A stretch of 64,000 nt of DNA from Argentina anserina (taxonomy: Eukaryota > Streptophyta > Magnoliopsida > Rosales > Rosaceae): NCBI RefSeq assembly GCF_933775445.1, contig NC_065877.1, positions 3,782,001 to 3,846,000 on the forward strand. Reading direction: 5' to 3'. How positions within the stretch are numbered: the stretch's first letter is position 1; each line of letters begins with the position of its first letter. This document shows positions 35,948-49,360 of this stretch, one piece after another. The translations under genes and the position numbers were made by a program. The notes below the pieces were generated by a model. The model saw only the letters and a list, made by a program, of their open reading frames with translations. It did no database searches and was not told the origin of the DNA.

Positions 35948-38900
35948 TTATCGCTGTTGGTAGTCTCTACTCTCTGATCTTGAAACAGGATAATCACTCC
36001 GATCAGTATCTGAATTTTCCTTTTGGGAGTCGATCTCCATGCTACCTGCTTGAGTTCTTCGGCTCCTTCGATCCTGGGCAGCAAGAAAAACTTATTCTTA
36101 GATAACAGCTGAAAATATCTTGCTGAGCCAAATTTCTAATACTCAATATCCAGTAATTAGCTAGCTTTCCCCAATCAAAAGACCTGATTGGGGATTAGTA
36201 CAAGTTAAAACGCTTTGAATCCTAAGCTAAGAAAAGAAATGGTTTGATCAGAGAGCAATGGGATAGAATCTGGATGAGAATGAAAAGGAGCAGAGAATCA
36301 GTTATGTTTTGCATGGAAAGCATTTTGGTCATAGATTAAGATTTGACGTATTTGATGAATGGAGGATATTTCTCCAGTCCCGTCCATTTGAAAGGGAACA
36401 CCAAGGTAGGTGATATATTGAGATGATGAAACAAGGCTAAAATATAAACAAAACTGGTGAGAAAATTCAATCAGATTTCTACTCAAAAGTAGCCCAACCT
36501 CATTGGTAATATTATGGGTTGATTCTCTCGACCCAGACATGAATTAAACTCGCAGTCCATGTAAGCAAGTGTTCTAAACAATTAGATACTGACCTCTCTT
36601 GGTATAGGATACTCCTCGGACTCAAGCATACGGACAACTTGGCTCATCTTGGGTCGTTTTTCAGAATCTGGATCAACACACCTCAAAGCAGTCAAGAGTG
36701 CTCGTTTCAAGGCTCTTGTTGATGGTCTGACTTCAATGTTCGGGTCAACTACTTCTTCTGATCTTCTGCTTCCAACCATCATTTTAAGCCAGTCAACAAG
36801 ATTTACCTGTAAAGTTCAGCGTCAGCATTATAAAACTTCCAGACAGTTCTCCGACCCAAAACACAAAAGTGATCAAAAGAATAAATGAAAAGAGGAACAA
36901 GCTACATGAGTAAACTCAGAAGCAAGTCATCAGTGCAATTTTTGACTTAATGCATACAGTTATAGATAAGATTTGCCTCACAGTCCTGTTGTGGATATCC
37001 ATATCTAGTTAGCTATGTCAAAAACTACTTGTGCATACCTCTTCTAATATTAAACTGCACTTGTCAACAAACTACAGTAGAACTTGGAGTTGCTAAAACA
37101 GGTAAGGAGATCAGGACAAAGCAGTTTAAAAAGTCGTCAGGAGTATTAGACAACTGGGGTTTTGTCAAGGTGATAGTTGGGTTGTCTAAGTAAACCATTC
37201 AGTGGATTGGTTGTTTCTAGCTTTCTATGCACAACCGGATCTTAAATGCATATATAGATGCCATAGTACATTTCTTCCTCTAAAGTCTAGTTTGGAAATC
37301 AAAACTTAATGCCACCATATTAGTCAGGTGGGCTCACTTTCAGTCAGGCAAATAAATTAAGCTTTGATACATAACTCCATAACCAGGCCATTTATACCCA
37401 ACAGAAATGATTAGGTTAACAAGGACCGATATTGGCATAGATAAATCTGCACTCCAATTATATTTTCCAACCGTAACTGTTCATTATTTGATGGTTTTAC
37501 TATATCTAAATCTAATTTCCCTCTTGTGCCTTCATGATCTGTGCTTAAACAAATGTGGTATAGTAGGATTATAAATTTACTTCTGATATAGCACATGTTA
37601 AAGCTTGCAAATACCTCAGGAGCAGGGCGACCATAGTCCACAGGATCTCTTCCAGTGATCGCTTCTAAGAGCAAAACGCCAAAGCTATAAACGTCACTCT
37701 TTTCATTCAAAAGTCCAGAATTAGCATATTCAGGGGCCACATATCTGAAAAAACAAATTCAGGAAAAAAAAATCGGGTTAGGGATCAGAAATGAGGAATG
37801 ATTCTCTAATCAGTCTTTTATTGTATGTTTTGGACATACAAAATTGAAAGCACATCACTTATCACTTATCAGGGTAAAAGTGGCCATGCTATAGAATGTA
37901 TACTTACCCAAATGTTCCCATAACACGAGTTGTCACGTGACTCGTTCCTGCACCCAGCAGCTTGGCCAGGCCAAAATCGGATACCTTGGAATTGAAGTCG
38001 TCATCAATCAATATATTGCTTGATTTTATGTCTCGATGTATCACTTTTGGTTCAATGGCCTCATGCAAATAAGCAAGACTGGAAAAAGTATATCTTTGTT
38101 AAGTAAGAACAACAACTTGGCATTAAAAGAACATAAATTAATTCGACTTACGCTTTTGCTGTTCCTAGGAGAACCTTTACACGGGCTTCCCATGTGAGAT
38201 ATCCATGGTGACGCATAGCTCCATGAAGCCATTGTTCCAAGTTTCCATTGTTGACATACTCATAAACCAACATCCTGAAGTTTTGAAGAGAAATCAGGGC
38301 AACTAATACTTTGCATGACCATCAAACTGATAGTTATCATATAAATTTTAAGAAGAGAATGCCACAAAAAATTCTTTAACCCCCCCCCCCCCCCCCCCCC
38401 ACAAATAGTCCAGTGAATTATATGTACTTCAATAACCCATTTACGAATTCAATAAATTGTATAAACTTGTTTGCTTTAAAACAAAGCGGTACCTGTGAGT
38501 GCCTTCCACACAGTATCCCAAGAGACGAACCAAATTCTTGTGGCGCACATGGCCAATTGCTTCAACTTCCACTCTAAATTCCTTCTCTGCTTGGCCACTA
38601 CAAAAATTACAGTTCGAGTTAATACAATACATGGAAACAAGAGTGGCATCCCACAATTGAATCAAGACATAAACAGTTGACTCACAGGTTATTTAGGATC
38701 TTTTTAACTGCAACAGGAGTCCCATTGATGAGATTTCCCCGGTATACAACTCCATATCCACCCTCTCCAAGGACATTTTCCTTTGAAAACCTGCTTGTTG
38801 CAAGCTCCAGGTCCCTTAATGTAAACCAGTGGCCCCAACCCAAGTGCGAGAATTCAGGCAAACCAACTAAGGGAGATGGAGCAGTTATGGGATACGATGA

Positions 38901-39350
38901 AGAAGGCTTATACACTGTACCGTTGGTAGAACTTCCTTCTTCTCCAGACTGCGACCCTCCCCCATCTTTTTCTAAATGATTAAATGAACCTGACCGGCTA
39001 GTATTCTCTCCGTTCTTTGACTTTCCCATACCCAGATGGACCATAACCTTATCTGATTCTTTGTCGCTGGATTTGTCATGAATGGTAAGAAGAATTCCAT
39101 CACGAGGAACAAAATCACCGGTAGATATTTGCTCCACTCGAACTTCCTTAATTTCTTTTGAGACGGTTGGAATTTGACTGGTAGGAATCCTGGCCCCAGA
39201 TTTTTTTGATTTCTTACGTGAAGTGAGGCACAGTGATAATACAGTGAGGATTATTATGATAAACAATGCAACAGCTATTCCGATCACTTCCCACACCTTC
39301 AGACCAAAAACAACTTCCTTGGACAACTCTGCTTTGAGACCAGAGGCCAT
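35948..39350 (-). CDS. Receptor-like serine/threonine kinase without a large ectodomain
   Basis: Seven exons join in phase to 510 codons: 39350-38686, 38597-38493, 38274-38152, 38078-37908, 37744-37615, 36806-36594, 36073-35948. The short N-terminus is followed by one transmembrane helix at about residues 20-43, then a Ser/Gly-rich cytoplasmic linker. The kinase has its glycine loop [11 protein letters not shown] from about 195, the AVKK lysine near 216, HRDIKSSN at 312-319, DFG at 332-334 and VAPEY. All catalytic residues are present and it is an RD kinase. Layout and length match the Arabidopsis At2g42960/At3g59110/At5g18500 group (family recollection). It is expected at the plasma membrane; the ligand is unknown. 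The intron between exons 2 and 3 contains a 21-C homopolymer. Confidence 0.93.
38380..38400. repeat. Homopolymer of 21 C inside an RLK intron
   Basis: The tract lies between exons 3 and 2 of the minus-strand kinase gene, so the transcript carries 21 G in a row. Length is likely to vary and is prone to sequencing error. Confidence 0.9.
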
Positions 39351-40100
39351 TCTATCAGATACTGAGATCCCTACATATAGCCAAATTACACATCAACATT
39401 GCTTCTGTTTCATCATTCATAGCATCATATCAAACACTGTTATTCCAAATCCATCACTCTCTAGCAATGATAAATTTACAATCTTTTTTCATCAATTCCA
39501 CCAATAACAATAAAGGAGTGAATTTGCAATAACCGCATAAACCAATTTACAAGGATCAAGACCAAAAGCCCAGAAACCAAAGTAGAAAAGCAACCAAAGC
39601 AGTTCAACAAACACATGAACAGATCAGATCATGAACTGAACCAGCTTAGATTTCACAGCAACACGAACAATATCATCCTATCTCAATAATTGAAACGACA
39701 AACTCATCTCTTTACCTCTTTACAATGAGTCTCAAAACAGCAACCTTGAAATGCCAGATCTTTGAAACCAGTTCGACATTCCTTATCCAATTAAAAAGGT
39801 ATCAAACCCGCAATTCCAGATCTCTGACCAACAAAAAGAAACCCAGAAACCAATGTCAGGTAAGCCTCAATAAACAAACCCAAATGAGCCCACTTGACTT
39901 AAAAATAACATATATAGCCAACAGAACACAAAGACCTACAAAGGTTTCCTCTGTGTGGGTCAAATGTGCTTCTGAAATCTGAATCTAAGCGGAGATGGAG
40001 CTTTCAAGCACCAGCCTTGAACCTTCTCGAAAACCCAAATCCAAAAACAACAAGTGAGATCGTTCAGTTTTGCAAACATGGAAAGAGAAGTTGGGTATGT

Positions 40101-43100
40101 GAATGGTGGGGATATAATTGAGAGACTAGAAGAAGGGATGGAGTTATCAGTGGTTAGGTGGTGAGTTCAAACTGAGATAGATATTAGATAGATAGATGAT
40201 AATGCCTTGTACAAGTAGAACATAAGAACATACAGTAAAACACAAGCATGGAATTCTGTCATGTACTCATTGGGATTTCCTTGATCGGTTTATGAACATG
40301 ACTGATTATCAGTCATCTCACTTTATTATTTTCCCTCCCCACTTTTTTTTTTGAGTATTATTATTATGATTTGTGATTACTCTATTGGTGATGGGTACAC
40401 TGTTGATTGGTATTCCTGTTGGCTTTGTGTAGTGTTTATGTGGGGCGATATACATTGTTGATGTCACTGTAGGCACAGCTCTGCCTTTGGAAGATGTGAT
40501 TCTTGGTAGGTTACTTGGTCAAATGGTCGAGCCAAACATCTCTGTTGAGGTTTATGAAGGATTACAACCGTTCAGGCCAAGGCATTTAGTGAGATATGGG
40601 ATAGGAATGCAAAATCAGATCAAAAAAAGGATAGGAATGCAAACTGTTTCCAGCTGTCTTGGTGCATATGACGGCTTTTTGCCACTAGAATTTCATAAAC
40701 CTACTCGTTTGTCTCGATTCAGTGTAAAAATTGTAGATTTAAACGACTTCTTTTCATAAATTGTTGATACATGTATGAATTATTCTCTATTATTGATTTA
40801 CGTATGGATGTGAGATTCTAGTCTCTCAATTATATTCCCGATATAATTGCTTGAATATGTTTATATTCTGATGAGTCGTAGTTGTAATTGATGATATTAA
40901 AGGTTAATTAAACGGGTGTGACAATGTGAAGTAATTTTACCCTGAGGAAAATACAAGAAAACTGAACCATTATACCCTTATTGTAAGGTGGAAATATTCT
41001 TCTCTTGGAATGGGAAGAGTACCCTAGCTCTTTCAGATTGAATGTTAGGACTTAGGATCGACTCGTCAAATCTAATCATAATTAACGTTTAGCATTATTG
41101 TTGCTACGTCGACTACTACATCTACATGCAAAAGACCTATAATCTCACAAAGCGTCAAATTATATCTGTCTTGGGTGAGAAATAAACAGTTAAAAATTGC
41201 TGGAAATATAGGTCATATAATGGGAAATGATACCCAGTGGATTGAAGAATATGATCAGTACTGTGGCCCTGGCCTCTGTTTCATAGCTGACTCGTCTAGA
41301 TATAAACATTTAGAGCTTTTGTTTCCTCTTATGGTAGAGTCATCAATCATGAAAAATGCCAACGTTGTTCCATTTCTATCATTGATCACAACAAATTTTA
41401 TAGATCAAATTCGAGATGTCTTCTTTTCTATTAATATATTCCGAGACTTTTTTTATTATTTAGATCCATGACAAATATTTTTCACCTAGGACCTGATCAC
41501 TGACAAAATTATAATTATGTAACTGTACGTATATATATTTGCGCTATAGATTAGTGAGACTAGAACAAACACACACCCTATAGATGTGATAAATTTTTAT
41601 TTTTCAGAACAAATAGAGATTTTACTAATAATAGTGGAGATAGTGGGTTGGTTGCATTACATGGAAGTTATCTTGAAAAGAAAATAATTTTCTTTTTCTG
41701 TTTTTATTTTTGTTTTTGTTTTTACATTTTTATCCCTTATATATATATTTTTTTTTAAATTAGCATATGCTGTAAAGATTTATCTGCAACTTCACGTGAT
41801 TTTTGGTTGACAAAAACTGTTTTAGTTATAATAGTATAGATAATCTACCAATTTAACCAACAAATGATGAACTATGGTGTGTTGTTTATGTTAGTGAGAT
41901 CAATTAATATAAACAAATGATGAACTGTGGTGTGTTGTGGTTTTGTTGGCCTCGATCTCTCTACCTTTTAAATGGATGGATTATATAACGATTAAATTAA
42001 CTAATTAAAGGATTCATTGCTCGTACGGGTTATTGTTAGTCTCAAAATGATAACCACCAAAATGATAAGCATATAATTGTCGCTTCATTATACGTATATT
42101 GTCATTGTATTACTCTTTGGCAATCACACTAGATAAGAGAGAATTGTAACCTGTCAATCAAAGAGCTATTCGTACAATCTCTCAAGTCTCAACCAACCAA
42201 GAAAGCTAGACAGCTAAAGGGTGGGTCACGAGACAATAAGGCATGTGGTGCCACAACTAGGAAATTTGGTTCACCATAAATACTGAATACACAATTCACA
42301 AAAACTATGAAAACAGAAATGCGTGTAATGATGTAATGCACCAAAACTCCATACTAGCTAGTAATGAAATATTGAAACAGTAGCATGACTAGCTAGCATC
42401 TTTCTCAAGCAAAAGATCGAAAAATAATTTATATGATTCTCGCATGATATTCACTTTTCATTAATTAACGCACTTTTCAGAAAGCCAAAAGAAATTGCAT
42501 TGAGAAAGATGGAAGTTGAAGATTGTGAATAATATTTAAAGAAGAAAACATCCTCAATAAGTTACATAAACTGGCAAAATAAGCAAATTTTATTTGACCA
42601 TAGATGAGTGCTGGGAAATTTATTTCTCGGATTTTCTGGCCCGAGATTGCTGGCAATTCAAGTGGCAAAACTTGGTATGATGGTATCTGATATAAGCTGT
42701 CAACAAGCTGCAAAATTTTCATGACTCGCAGTGAGTTATTATCCATCAATATGTACGTGGAAGATTTTATGTTTGGTTACAGCAAAAATATAATACTGTA
42801 AGTTTCATTGATCTCATCCATCTGTAAAGGGGTCCATTCACTTGTGCAGACATTAAGAGTTCCATGATCGAAAGTTCAATGTCGACGGATCGATCAAATT
42901 CCAGTACTGTAATGTACTTCATTACTTGGAAATTGGAATGCTATTAGATTGTACAGTGATTAATTTGTGTACTACCGGTACGTACTTGTATATATCTCGA
43001 TCAGTGTTTTCGGAAAGAAATATATATGTGATGATCTGATCGGTTGGATGTTTGATAGCTGTGTACGTAGTTGTGTGATCGGCCGGTAACATACCACCGT

Positions 43101-43944
43101 AGAGGCGTAAATGTTGTGCCTGTAAGTCAGTATTTTGCACGCAGGTATCAACAAACCCTAGAAATAATAATCAATATTTCTTTCTTTGCTGGTGTACGAT
43201 CGGCACTGTTGGAGATTCAACTCTCATATTAAATACCAAAGAGAGTTAGACTGAGCTCGTTCTCATGAATTAGCTACCAAAGCAAGTTACAGTCATCGAT
43301 CATATGTATGCATTAATAACCATATATACATGCTGATATATATATATAGCTCTAGTTTTATGCAGTGGCACAGAGAACGTACAGTACCAGGCATATTGCT
43401 CATAACTTGGAAAACTATGAAGCCTCAATAAGCAATTAAGTTCAATCAGGCATGGACCAGCTAGGCTGAGTAAGCCTGAACAGTAATTAACAGGCAGGTG
43501 CCAGCCTATATGCTAATGATAATTAGTGTCAAGATGTCAAGTTCATAGTTTCGATTTATTAAGCTTCCTTAGTTTTGTTGCAGCCATGCACCTCTAGTTA
43601 AAGCTGATTGACCGATCACGTTCTTGCCCAGTTTAGAAAAACATAGCCTCATTTTCAGATGATCAATCATCATGAATGTAATTATTGATTACCACACAGC
43701 ATTGGACTAATTCATCCGTGTATATTAAATCGAGCCTTACAATTGAGCTCAACTAGCTACAACTGTCAAAATTAAATTCGTGCGGCCGTACGTGATTTAA
43801 TGTGGTCCTCTCGATTGGTTGATATTGGATATTGTTCTTGATGAACAACAAGGAAACGTACGTAAGCCTTACGTGAACTTGTATGTTTTTCGGTGAAGTA
43901 TCGGTACTTTGAAACTTACCCAAATCCGGAAGTAGTTGAGGCTA
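40101..43944. other. Long intergenic region with no supported gene
   Basis: The first part is promoter and leader sequence of the receptor kinase gene. The 90-codon frame at 40487-40759 and the 98-codon frame at 41175-41471 have no family features or splice partners. The rest is AT-rich with scattered GATC/GTACGTAC words and short palindromes. No terminal repeats found. Confidence 0.4.
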
Positions 43945-43952
43945 GCTAAAAC

Positions 43953-44614
43953 TAGGGGTGGGCATAAACCAAATTAAATAAGAAAAACTGATTGAACTGA
44001 ACTGAAAATGTAGTCCAGATAATCGAACCGAAGAGATGTAGTTTAGAAAATGAAGAAAACCAAACCGAAACCGGTTTAAACGGTTTGAAAATAGTTTACA
44101 TGATCAAACCAACCGATTTAAAACCGAACCGACCGAATTTAATTTAATAATTTAAAAAATAATAAATAATGGGTATTAGTACAACAAATAACAAAACATA
44201 ACATAAAAGGTTGTCTAACGCAGTTGGTAGAACGTATGGTTGTTATATTCTAGGTCAAGAGTTTGAATCCCAACATTGATATTTTGATGTATTATTGAAA
44301 ATATTTATCAAAATGAGAATAAAAATAATCTTTACATAGTTATTAATGAGAAGTGTGTGTGTGTGATGTAGTGATTTGTGGCATCATCTTTGGGTAGGAG
44401 TTCGAGTCTCATCTCTTGAAAATTTTATAAAATTTACATATGAGATGTGAACCGAAACCGAACCAAAACTGAACCAAATTTCGGTTAAATCGATTGTTTC
44501 AGTTTAAAAAACCGAAATCTAATTCGTTTCGATAAATGATTTGAATTTCTAGAAAACCGATTAAAGTATTTCGGTTTCGGTTTGAACCAAAAACCGAACC
44601 GATGCCCAGCCCTA
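43953..44614. mobile_element. hAT-like non-autonomous element containing tRNA-like sequence
   Basis: The ends are inverted: TAGGGGTGGGCAT at the left and the complement of TAGGGCTGGGCAT at the right. The 8 bases outside are GCTAAAAC (43945-43952) and CCTTAAAC (44615-44622), six of eight equal, fitting an aged hAT duplication. Sub-terminal blocks are rich in AACCGAACCG words in both orientations. No transposase. The middle holds sequence with Pol III box-like elements at 44209-44275. Confidence 0.72.
44209..44275 (+). repeat. tRNA-like segment, possible SINE head, inside a hAT element
   Basis: TAACGCAGTTGGTAGA resembles an internal A box (TAGCNNAGTNGG type) and AGAGTTTGAATCCC about 30 bases further resembles a B box (GTTCGAATCC). 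Spacing is right for a tRNA-derived promoter, but the acceptor stem does not pair, so this is not a tRNA gene. Another B-box-like GGAGTTCGAGTCTC is at about 44397. Confidence 0.4.
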
Positions 44615-44622
44615 CCTTAAAC

Positions 44623-45782
44623 ATGAGATACAACAATGAAAAAGTTGTTGATTATTCTTGGTTTCATGTAATTTGAATTTTGAAGTGGTCGATCGATCAA
44701 TTGCAATATTACATGCATGTACGTACGTACTGTGTATGTGCACAAAGCTAGTCTGAGCGTTGGGTTGAGGTAGAACCAACTAATAGATGCACAATGCCGA
44801 CGCAGACCATGTCCTATTGCGCAACAGGCTAGCTCGCCACCACCGATGGAGCTATTAGAATACCTAACATTTTTTCTTCTCACTGTACGTAACGAAGCCT
44901 ACATCGATGTCACTCATGCTATATCAATTTACTAGAGGATTATTGGCACCAAATCTAGCGCTATAATATTGCGTTATATTATCATATTAACAATTAAAGT
45001 TATATAAAAATATTATTTTAAATGAAAAGACAATTATATCGTTATTATTCCAACGATATGTCATAAAAATGTCGTTAAAAAAGTCATAAAAATATTTTTG
45101 TTTTTGTTTTTTATCATTTTTTTTTCATCACACTAATGCTTATACAATATAATTTAAAAAATTGAAATTACGAAAATATGCTTGAAATATGTATGTGCAC
45201 ACACGAATTATATATATATATGCATAAAATATATTTATTTTTAAATTTTAGACGATGTAAGATAACTACAACATTTATATTTAAGAGATTTTAAATACAC
45301 ACCTCAAATCTCTTAATACACACCCATATTTAATACACCACATATTTCAATTCTCATTCCAATATTTTTACTAAATACAGCACATAAAAAACCTAATATA
45401 TATACCTAATATTACCACTGACATTAACGATCCGGCACTAGAACTAATAGGAGTTGATCCTCCTGTACTCATACCTCCTCAAAAGAAAAAAGAAAAGATC
45501 AAACTCAGTAGTTTATAGACATATTTCTGTTTATATGTTCAATTACATAAAACCCAACTTAAGCTCAGACATATAAAGTGGTACTATGAAAGAATCCATA
45601 TCAATGTCTAACCTATAACAACAAGCTCAGTCATAATCAAAATCAGATATGGACATTGACAGACACCTACTGTACAACAAGAAAGTTTACACTATTATGA
45701 AGAAGTCCAAATCGATGTCTAACCTATAACAACTAACAACAATTTTACAAAACAAAAAGGTCATGACACCACAAGCAAGCTG
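44623..45782. other. AT-rich spacer, nothing firm
   Basis: Mainly AT-rich sequence with TATATA tracts. At about 45425-45480 the minus strand could read GMSTGGSTPISSSAGSLMSV after a good pyrimidine tract and AG, which might be a further exon of the uncertain gene fragment at 45783-46772. Not enough to call. Confidence 0.35.
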
Positions 45783-46728
45783 TCAAATTGTGAATGTAGA
45801 CATATTGCAGAAACTTGAAAACGAACTAATGGCCTCTTTGGCAATGTCAAATTTCTTAATCAAAGCAAACATTTCATAATCTCCAACCACATATTTCACA
45901 AACTTAACATAATCAAAGTCAAGGAAAGAACTTGCATTTGCCCCATAGTCCTAGATCAGAGCCTAAACTAGTAATAAACAGACACGAAATTGAAAACACC
46001 CATAACACACTTAAGACTTCTGTAATTCCCAAAATTTATAAAACCAAAAGCACATCAAATCGAACCTCCAATGCCTTAGATATGCTAACACTTGTTTCAG
46101 CATCATTGTATGAGAAGCTCCTTGCATAATTTAAAGTTGGTTCTTGTGGGTTTGATTGATCTACCTTCTATGATCTCCTGAGTATTACCAGGCATACTGT
46201 GACTTTTGAGCAACCTAATATTACAACAACACATGTGATCTTGTTCAGAAAAACAAATTTAATCACTATTATCCACTAAAAGTAAAAATTACCATCATCA
46301 AACTACAAAATTTCAGGTAAATGAAATCAACTTTACATTGCAATTACAAATTAGAGGCATGAGAACTAAGTACAACAAAACCAAACTCTAGCATCCAACT
46401 CTAGATTCACACTGCCTGATTGCTTCTATTTTTTGCTACATTTTCCCACCAAACCAGAAAAGCAGAGCACCCATTTTCTCCAATTTACAGAGATTTCACA
46501 AATCAAACAATTTTTCTCACTGATTGATATCTAATGCATTCCAAATCAACAAACCAAACATTCATTGCATCACCCTCTTACAATTTTGAAATCAAAATCT
46601 ATGCTTTAAGGTGTCGGACATTCTGATCGTACAAAACGACATAAGCTTTTATTCCGAAATGAGTTTTCAAATCTGACTGACAGCATCACCCATAACTCAA
46701 TTCATCTTTATTACTTCAATCAACAGAA

Positions 46729-46771
<43 letters not shown>

Positions 46772-47000
46772 CTTGCCAAAAAGATCATCATTGGTAGTGG
46801 TAGAGACATGAGAAAGAGGTCGACGATGTGGGAGCAAAGTGGTCGGAGGTCTTGTTGGGATTGAAGTTGGTTGAGAGAGTGAGAAGCGAGACTGCGAGAG
46901 GTCAACTGAGAGAGTGAAGGGGTCAACTGCGTGAAGGAATGAAGGTGAGACTGCGTGGACTTAGGTCTATGGAAAACAAGTTGACAAAAATACACCCCAT
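45783..47000 (-). pseudogene. Possible unidentified multi-exon gene or captured fragment
   Basis: Two blocks on the minus strand look protein-coding and splice-flanked. Block 46167-46066 (34 codons) contains NPQEPTLNYARSFSYNDAET. Block 45950-45783 (55 codons and a stop) contains ANASSFLDFDYVKFVKYVVG and FALIKKFDIAKEAISSF. Both are in phase 0 between AG and GT borders. Upstream, at 46772, is a perfect donor (GGCAAG/GTAAGT), beside a GA microsatellite, but its frame has no ATG, so it may be a 5' UTR exon. A competing frame across block 46167-46066 is also open. I do not recognise the family. It could be a real gene, a pseudogene, or a fragment carried by a transposon. Confidence 0.33.
46734..46766. 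repeat. GA microsatellite
   Basis: About 16 GA units in a row lie next to the strong splice-donor-like sequence at 46772. Confidence 0.85.
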
Positions 47001-47165
47001 GTGTCCTCCTTATTTGTGTGTCCACATTGGACACACGCGTGTCCCTGCCGTATTCAATCGTGTCCGAGCCGTGTTCGATCTCAAATTGCGTGTCCAAGCG
47101 TATTGGGGAGTGTTCATGTCGGACATGCGATACGGAGCCCAGACAGCGTGTCCGTGCTACATAGA

Positions 47166-49360
47166 CCATGCCAATGACACCATATTATGGTGCACGATCT
47201 TACTACCAACCACCCCCACAATCTCCACCTTATTTTGATGCCTCTAAACCTATTACACCACCTCCTCCCAGACCATCCATAGTACCTACTACTCAAACAG
47301 CCACCCTTACCCAAACCCTCACACCCAAGCCACAATAAACCACTGCTACCACAACCACAACACATACCACAAACCCTACTTACCCTACAAGCACTTATAT
47401 GCATTCTCACTATCAACAAGATTCTCTACAAGGGATATACATTCCATCATACACATACCCTTACTCACCACAGTACTACTACCCATATACACTACTAACT
47501 AGTCCTCCAACTGATCCAAACCTACCAAGCATGAAACAAATGTACTTGGAGTTCAGCTCTTTTGGGGGAGGGGATCTAGTAAAGTAGATTAACAAAGCAT
47601 AACAATACTTTGATTGTTGTCACATTCCTAAGGAGAAGAAATTATCAATTGCTACTATGCATACAGAGAAGGCATCAGATCGCTGGTTCATGTTCAAACA
47701 TGAGTTTCCAAATTCTTGAGCATACAGAGAAGGCAGTCCAACATTGGAGACCCTATTTGCTGGGTAGACATTTTAAGATATTCACAGATCATAAGACAAT
47801 TCAACATTTTTTGGAGCATAAGATCACTACACCAACTTAACAAAAGTGGCTCTTGGAGCTGGCAAGTTACAATTATTCGATTCATTACAAACCTGGGAAA
47901 AATAATACTACCCCAGATGCTTTATAAAGGAAAAAGAGTATGGACAATGGAGATTCTCAGATTGTTGACAAATACATTGCTTTGTAGCCCAACACTAGCA
48001 TATCATCACCGGTTTATACTTTTAAGCAAGAGCTTCAGCACGCTTGTAATGATGATGATGAGGTCAAGTTAATTCTGGAACAACTTCATGATGATCCTAC
48101 CAAATGCCCCAAATTTAGTTTGGGGAACAATCAGCTGTTGTACAAAGGGAAGGTGTTTGTTCCAAGTCAAGGGGAATGGAGAAGTAAAATCATTAGTGAA
48201 TGTCATGATGGGTATCATGGTGGTCATGCAAGCATGCATAGAAATCTGAAGAGGTTGGCAAGGTCATTTGCTTGGCCAGGAGTGAGTGGTGATGTAAAGA
48301 AATTTGTAGCTTCATGTCACGTGTGCTAGCAGAATCATAACGAGACAGTGCTACCTCTAGGATTGTTGCAATGGACTTTATTGAAGGTTTACCAACTCCA
48401 ATGGAAAGACGGTGATCATGGTAGTTGTTGACAGATTCACTAAATATGCTCACTTCCTACCCTTAGCACATCCTTACACTGCTTCCAGTATAGTTCAATA
48501 GTTTATTAAAGGTGTGTACAAGCTGCATGGAATGCCAGAATCAATTATCTCTGACATGGACCCTATTTTTCTCAATGCTTTTTGGAGTAACTTCTTCAAG
48601 CTGCAAAGAACTGCTTTAAATAAGAGCTCTGCATACCATCCTCAGACTGATGGTCAAACTGAAAACCTTAATAGAACTTTGTAGCAGTACTTAAGGTGTG
48701 TGATTGGGGAAAAGCCACACTCATGGGTTGATGCTTTGCCATAGGCTGAACACTGGTACAATATTGCTTTCCATTCTTCAATTGGGATGAGCCATTTTCA
48801 AGCTTTGTATGGATATGAACCACCAATAGTGAAGTCTTATTTGCATGGTTCTACATCTATTGAGGCTGTTGATAGTTAGTTGAAGCAAAAAAGATGAGTT
48901 GCTTGTTCTACTCAAGAAGAATTTGACAGTAGCATAGTCAAGAATGAAGCAGCATTATGATAGGAGGCACAATGAAAGAGTCCTTGATATTAAATATTGG
49001 TATACTTGAAGCTGCAGCCATATAAGCAGCATTCAATCAAGAAAAAAAATTCATAAGTTGTCCCCTAAGTACTACATATGGTTGAGCAGAAGATTGGTAC
49101 CGTTGCTTACAAGTTGAAGCTGCCAACTACTGCCAAGATTCATCATGTATTCCATGTTTCTCTACTTAAAAAGAAGACATTTGGCTAAGATTTTGGAGAG
49201 ATGGATGTTTAAGGAACAAAATCGAGGTGTGACTACATGGCTTAACAGTGGATTGGTTTTGCAGAAAAAGTTGCCACTTGGGAGAATGTAGCTGAGTTGA
49301 TGAATCGATTTCCAAATTTTAAAGCAGCTTGAGGACAAGCTTGTTTTGAGAGGGACAAAA
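47166..49360 (+). pseudogene. Decayed Ty3/gypsy gag-pol remnant
   Basis: A Pro/Tyr/Thr-rich gag-like stretch (YYGARSYYQPPPQSPPYFDA, later YPYSPQYYYPY) is followed by scattered pol pieces in changing frames. RNase H is at 47770-47840 (GRHFKIFTDHKTIQHFLEHK). The integrase HHCC finger is at 48195-48328 (HDGYHGGHASMHRNL ... CHVC). The integrase core is at about 48370-48690 ([43 protein letters not shown]). A chromodomain-like end is near 49270-49330 (VATWENVAELMNRFPNF). Many stops and no reverse transcriptase show a dead, internally deleted copy. This is not the same family as the element at 1-8410. Confidence 0.87.

Noticed and set aside
40487..40759. 90-codon frame on plus strand
   Set aside because: The first part looks slightly protein-like, but there is no splice partner, no upstream frame and no family match; not called.
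41175..41471. 98-codon frame on plus strand
   Set aside because: Codon content is AT-driven (Phe/Ile/Asn), with no recognisable motif and no neighbours with matching phase.
44397..44420. Second tRNA gene
   Set aside because: Only a B-box-like word is present; no A box at the right distance and no cloverleaf can be drawn.
46768..47169. 133-codon minus-strand frame
   Set aside because: Contains no recognisable domain and includes CGTGTCC-type repeat DNA; the splice donor at 46772 falls within it in another frame.
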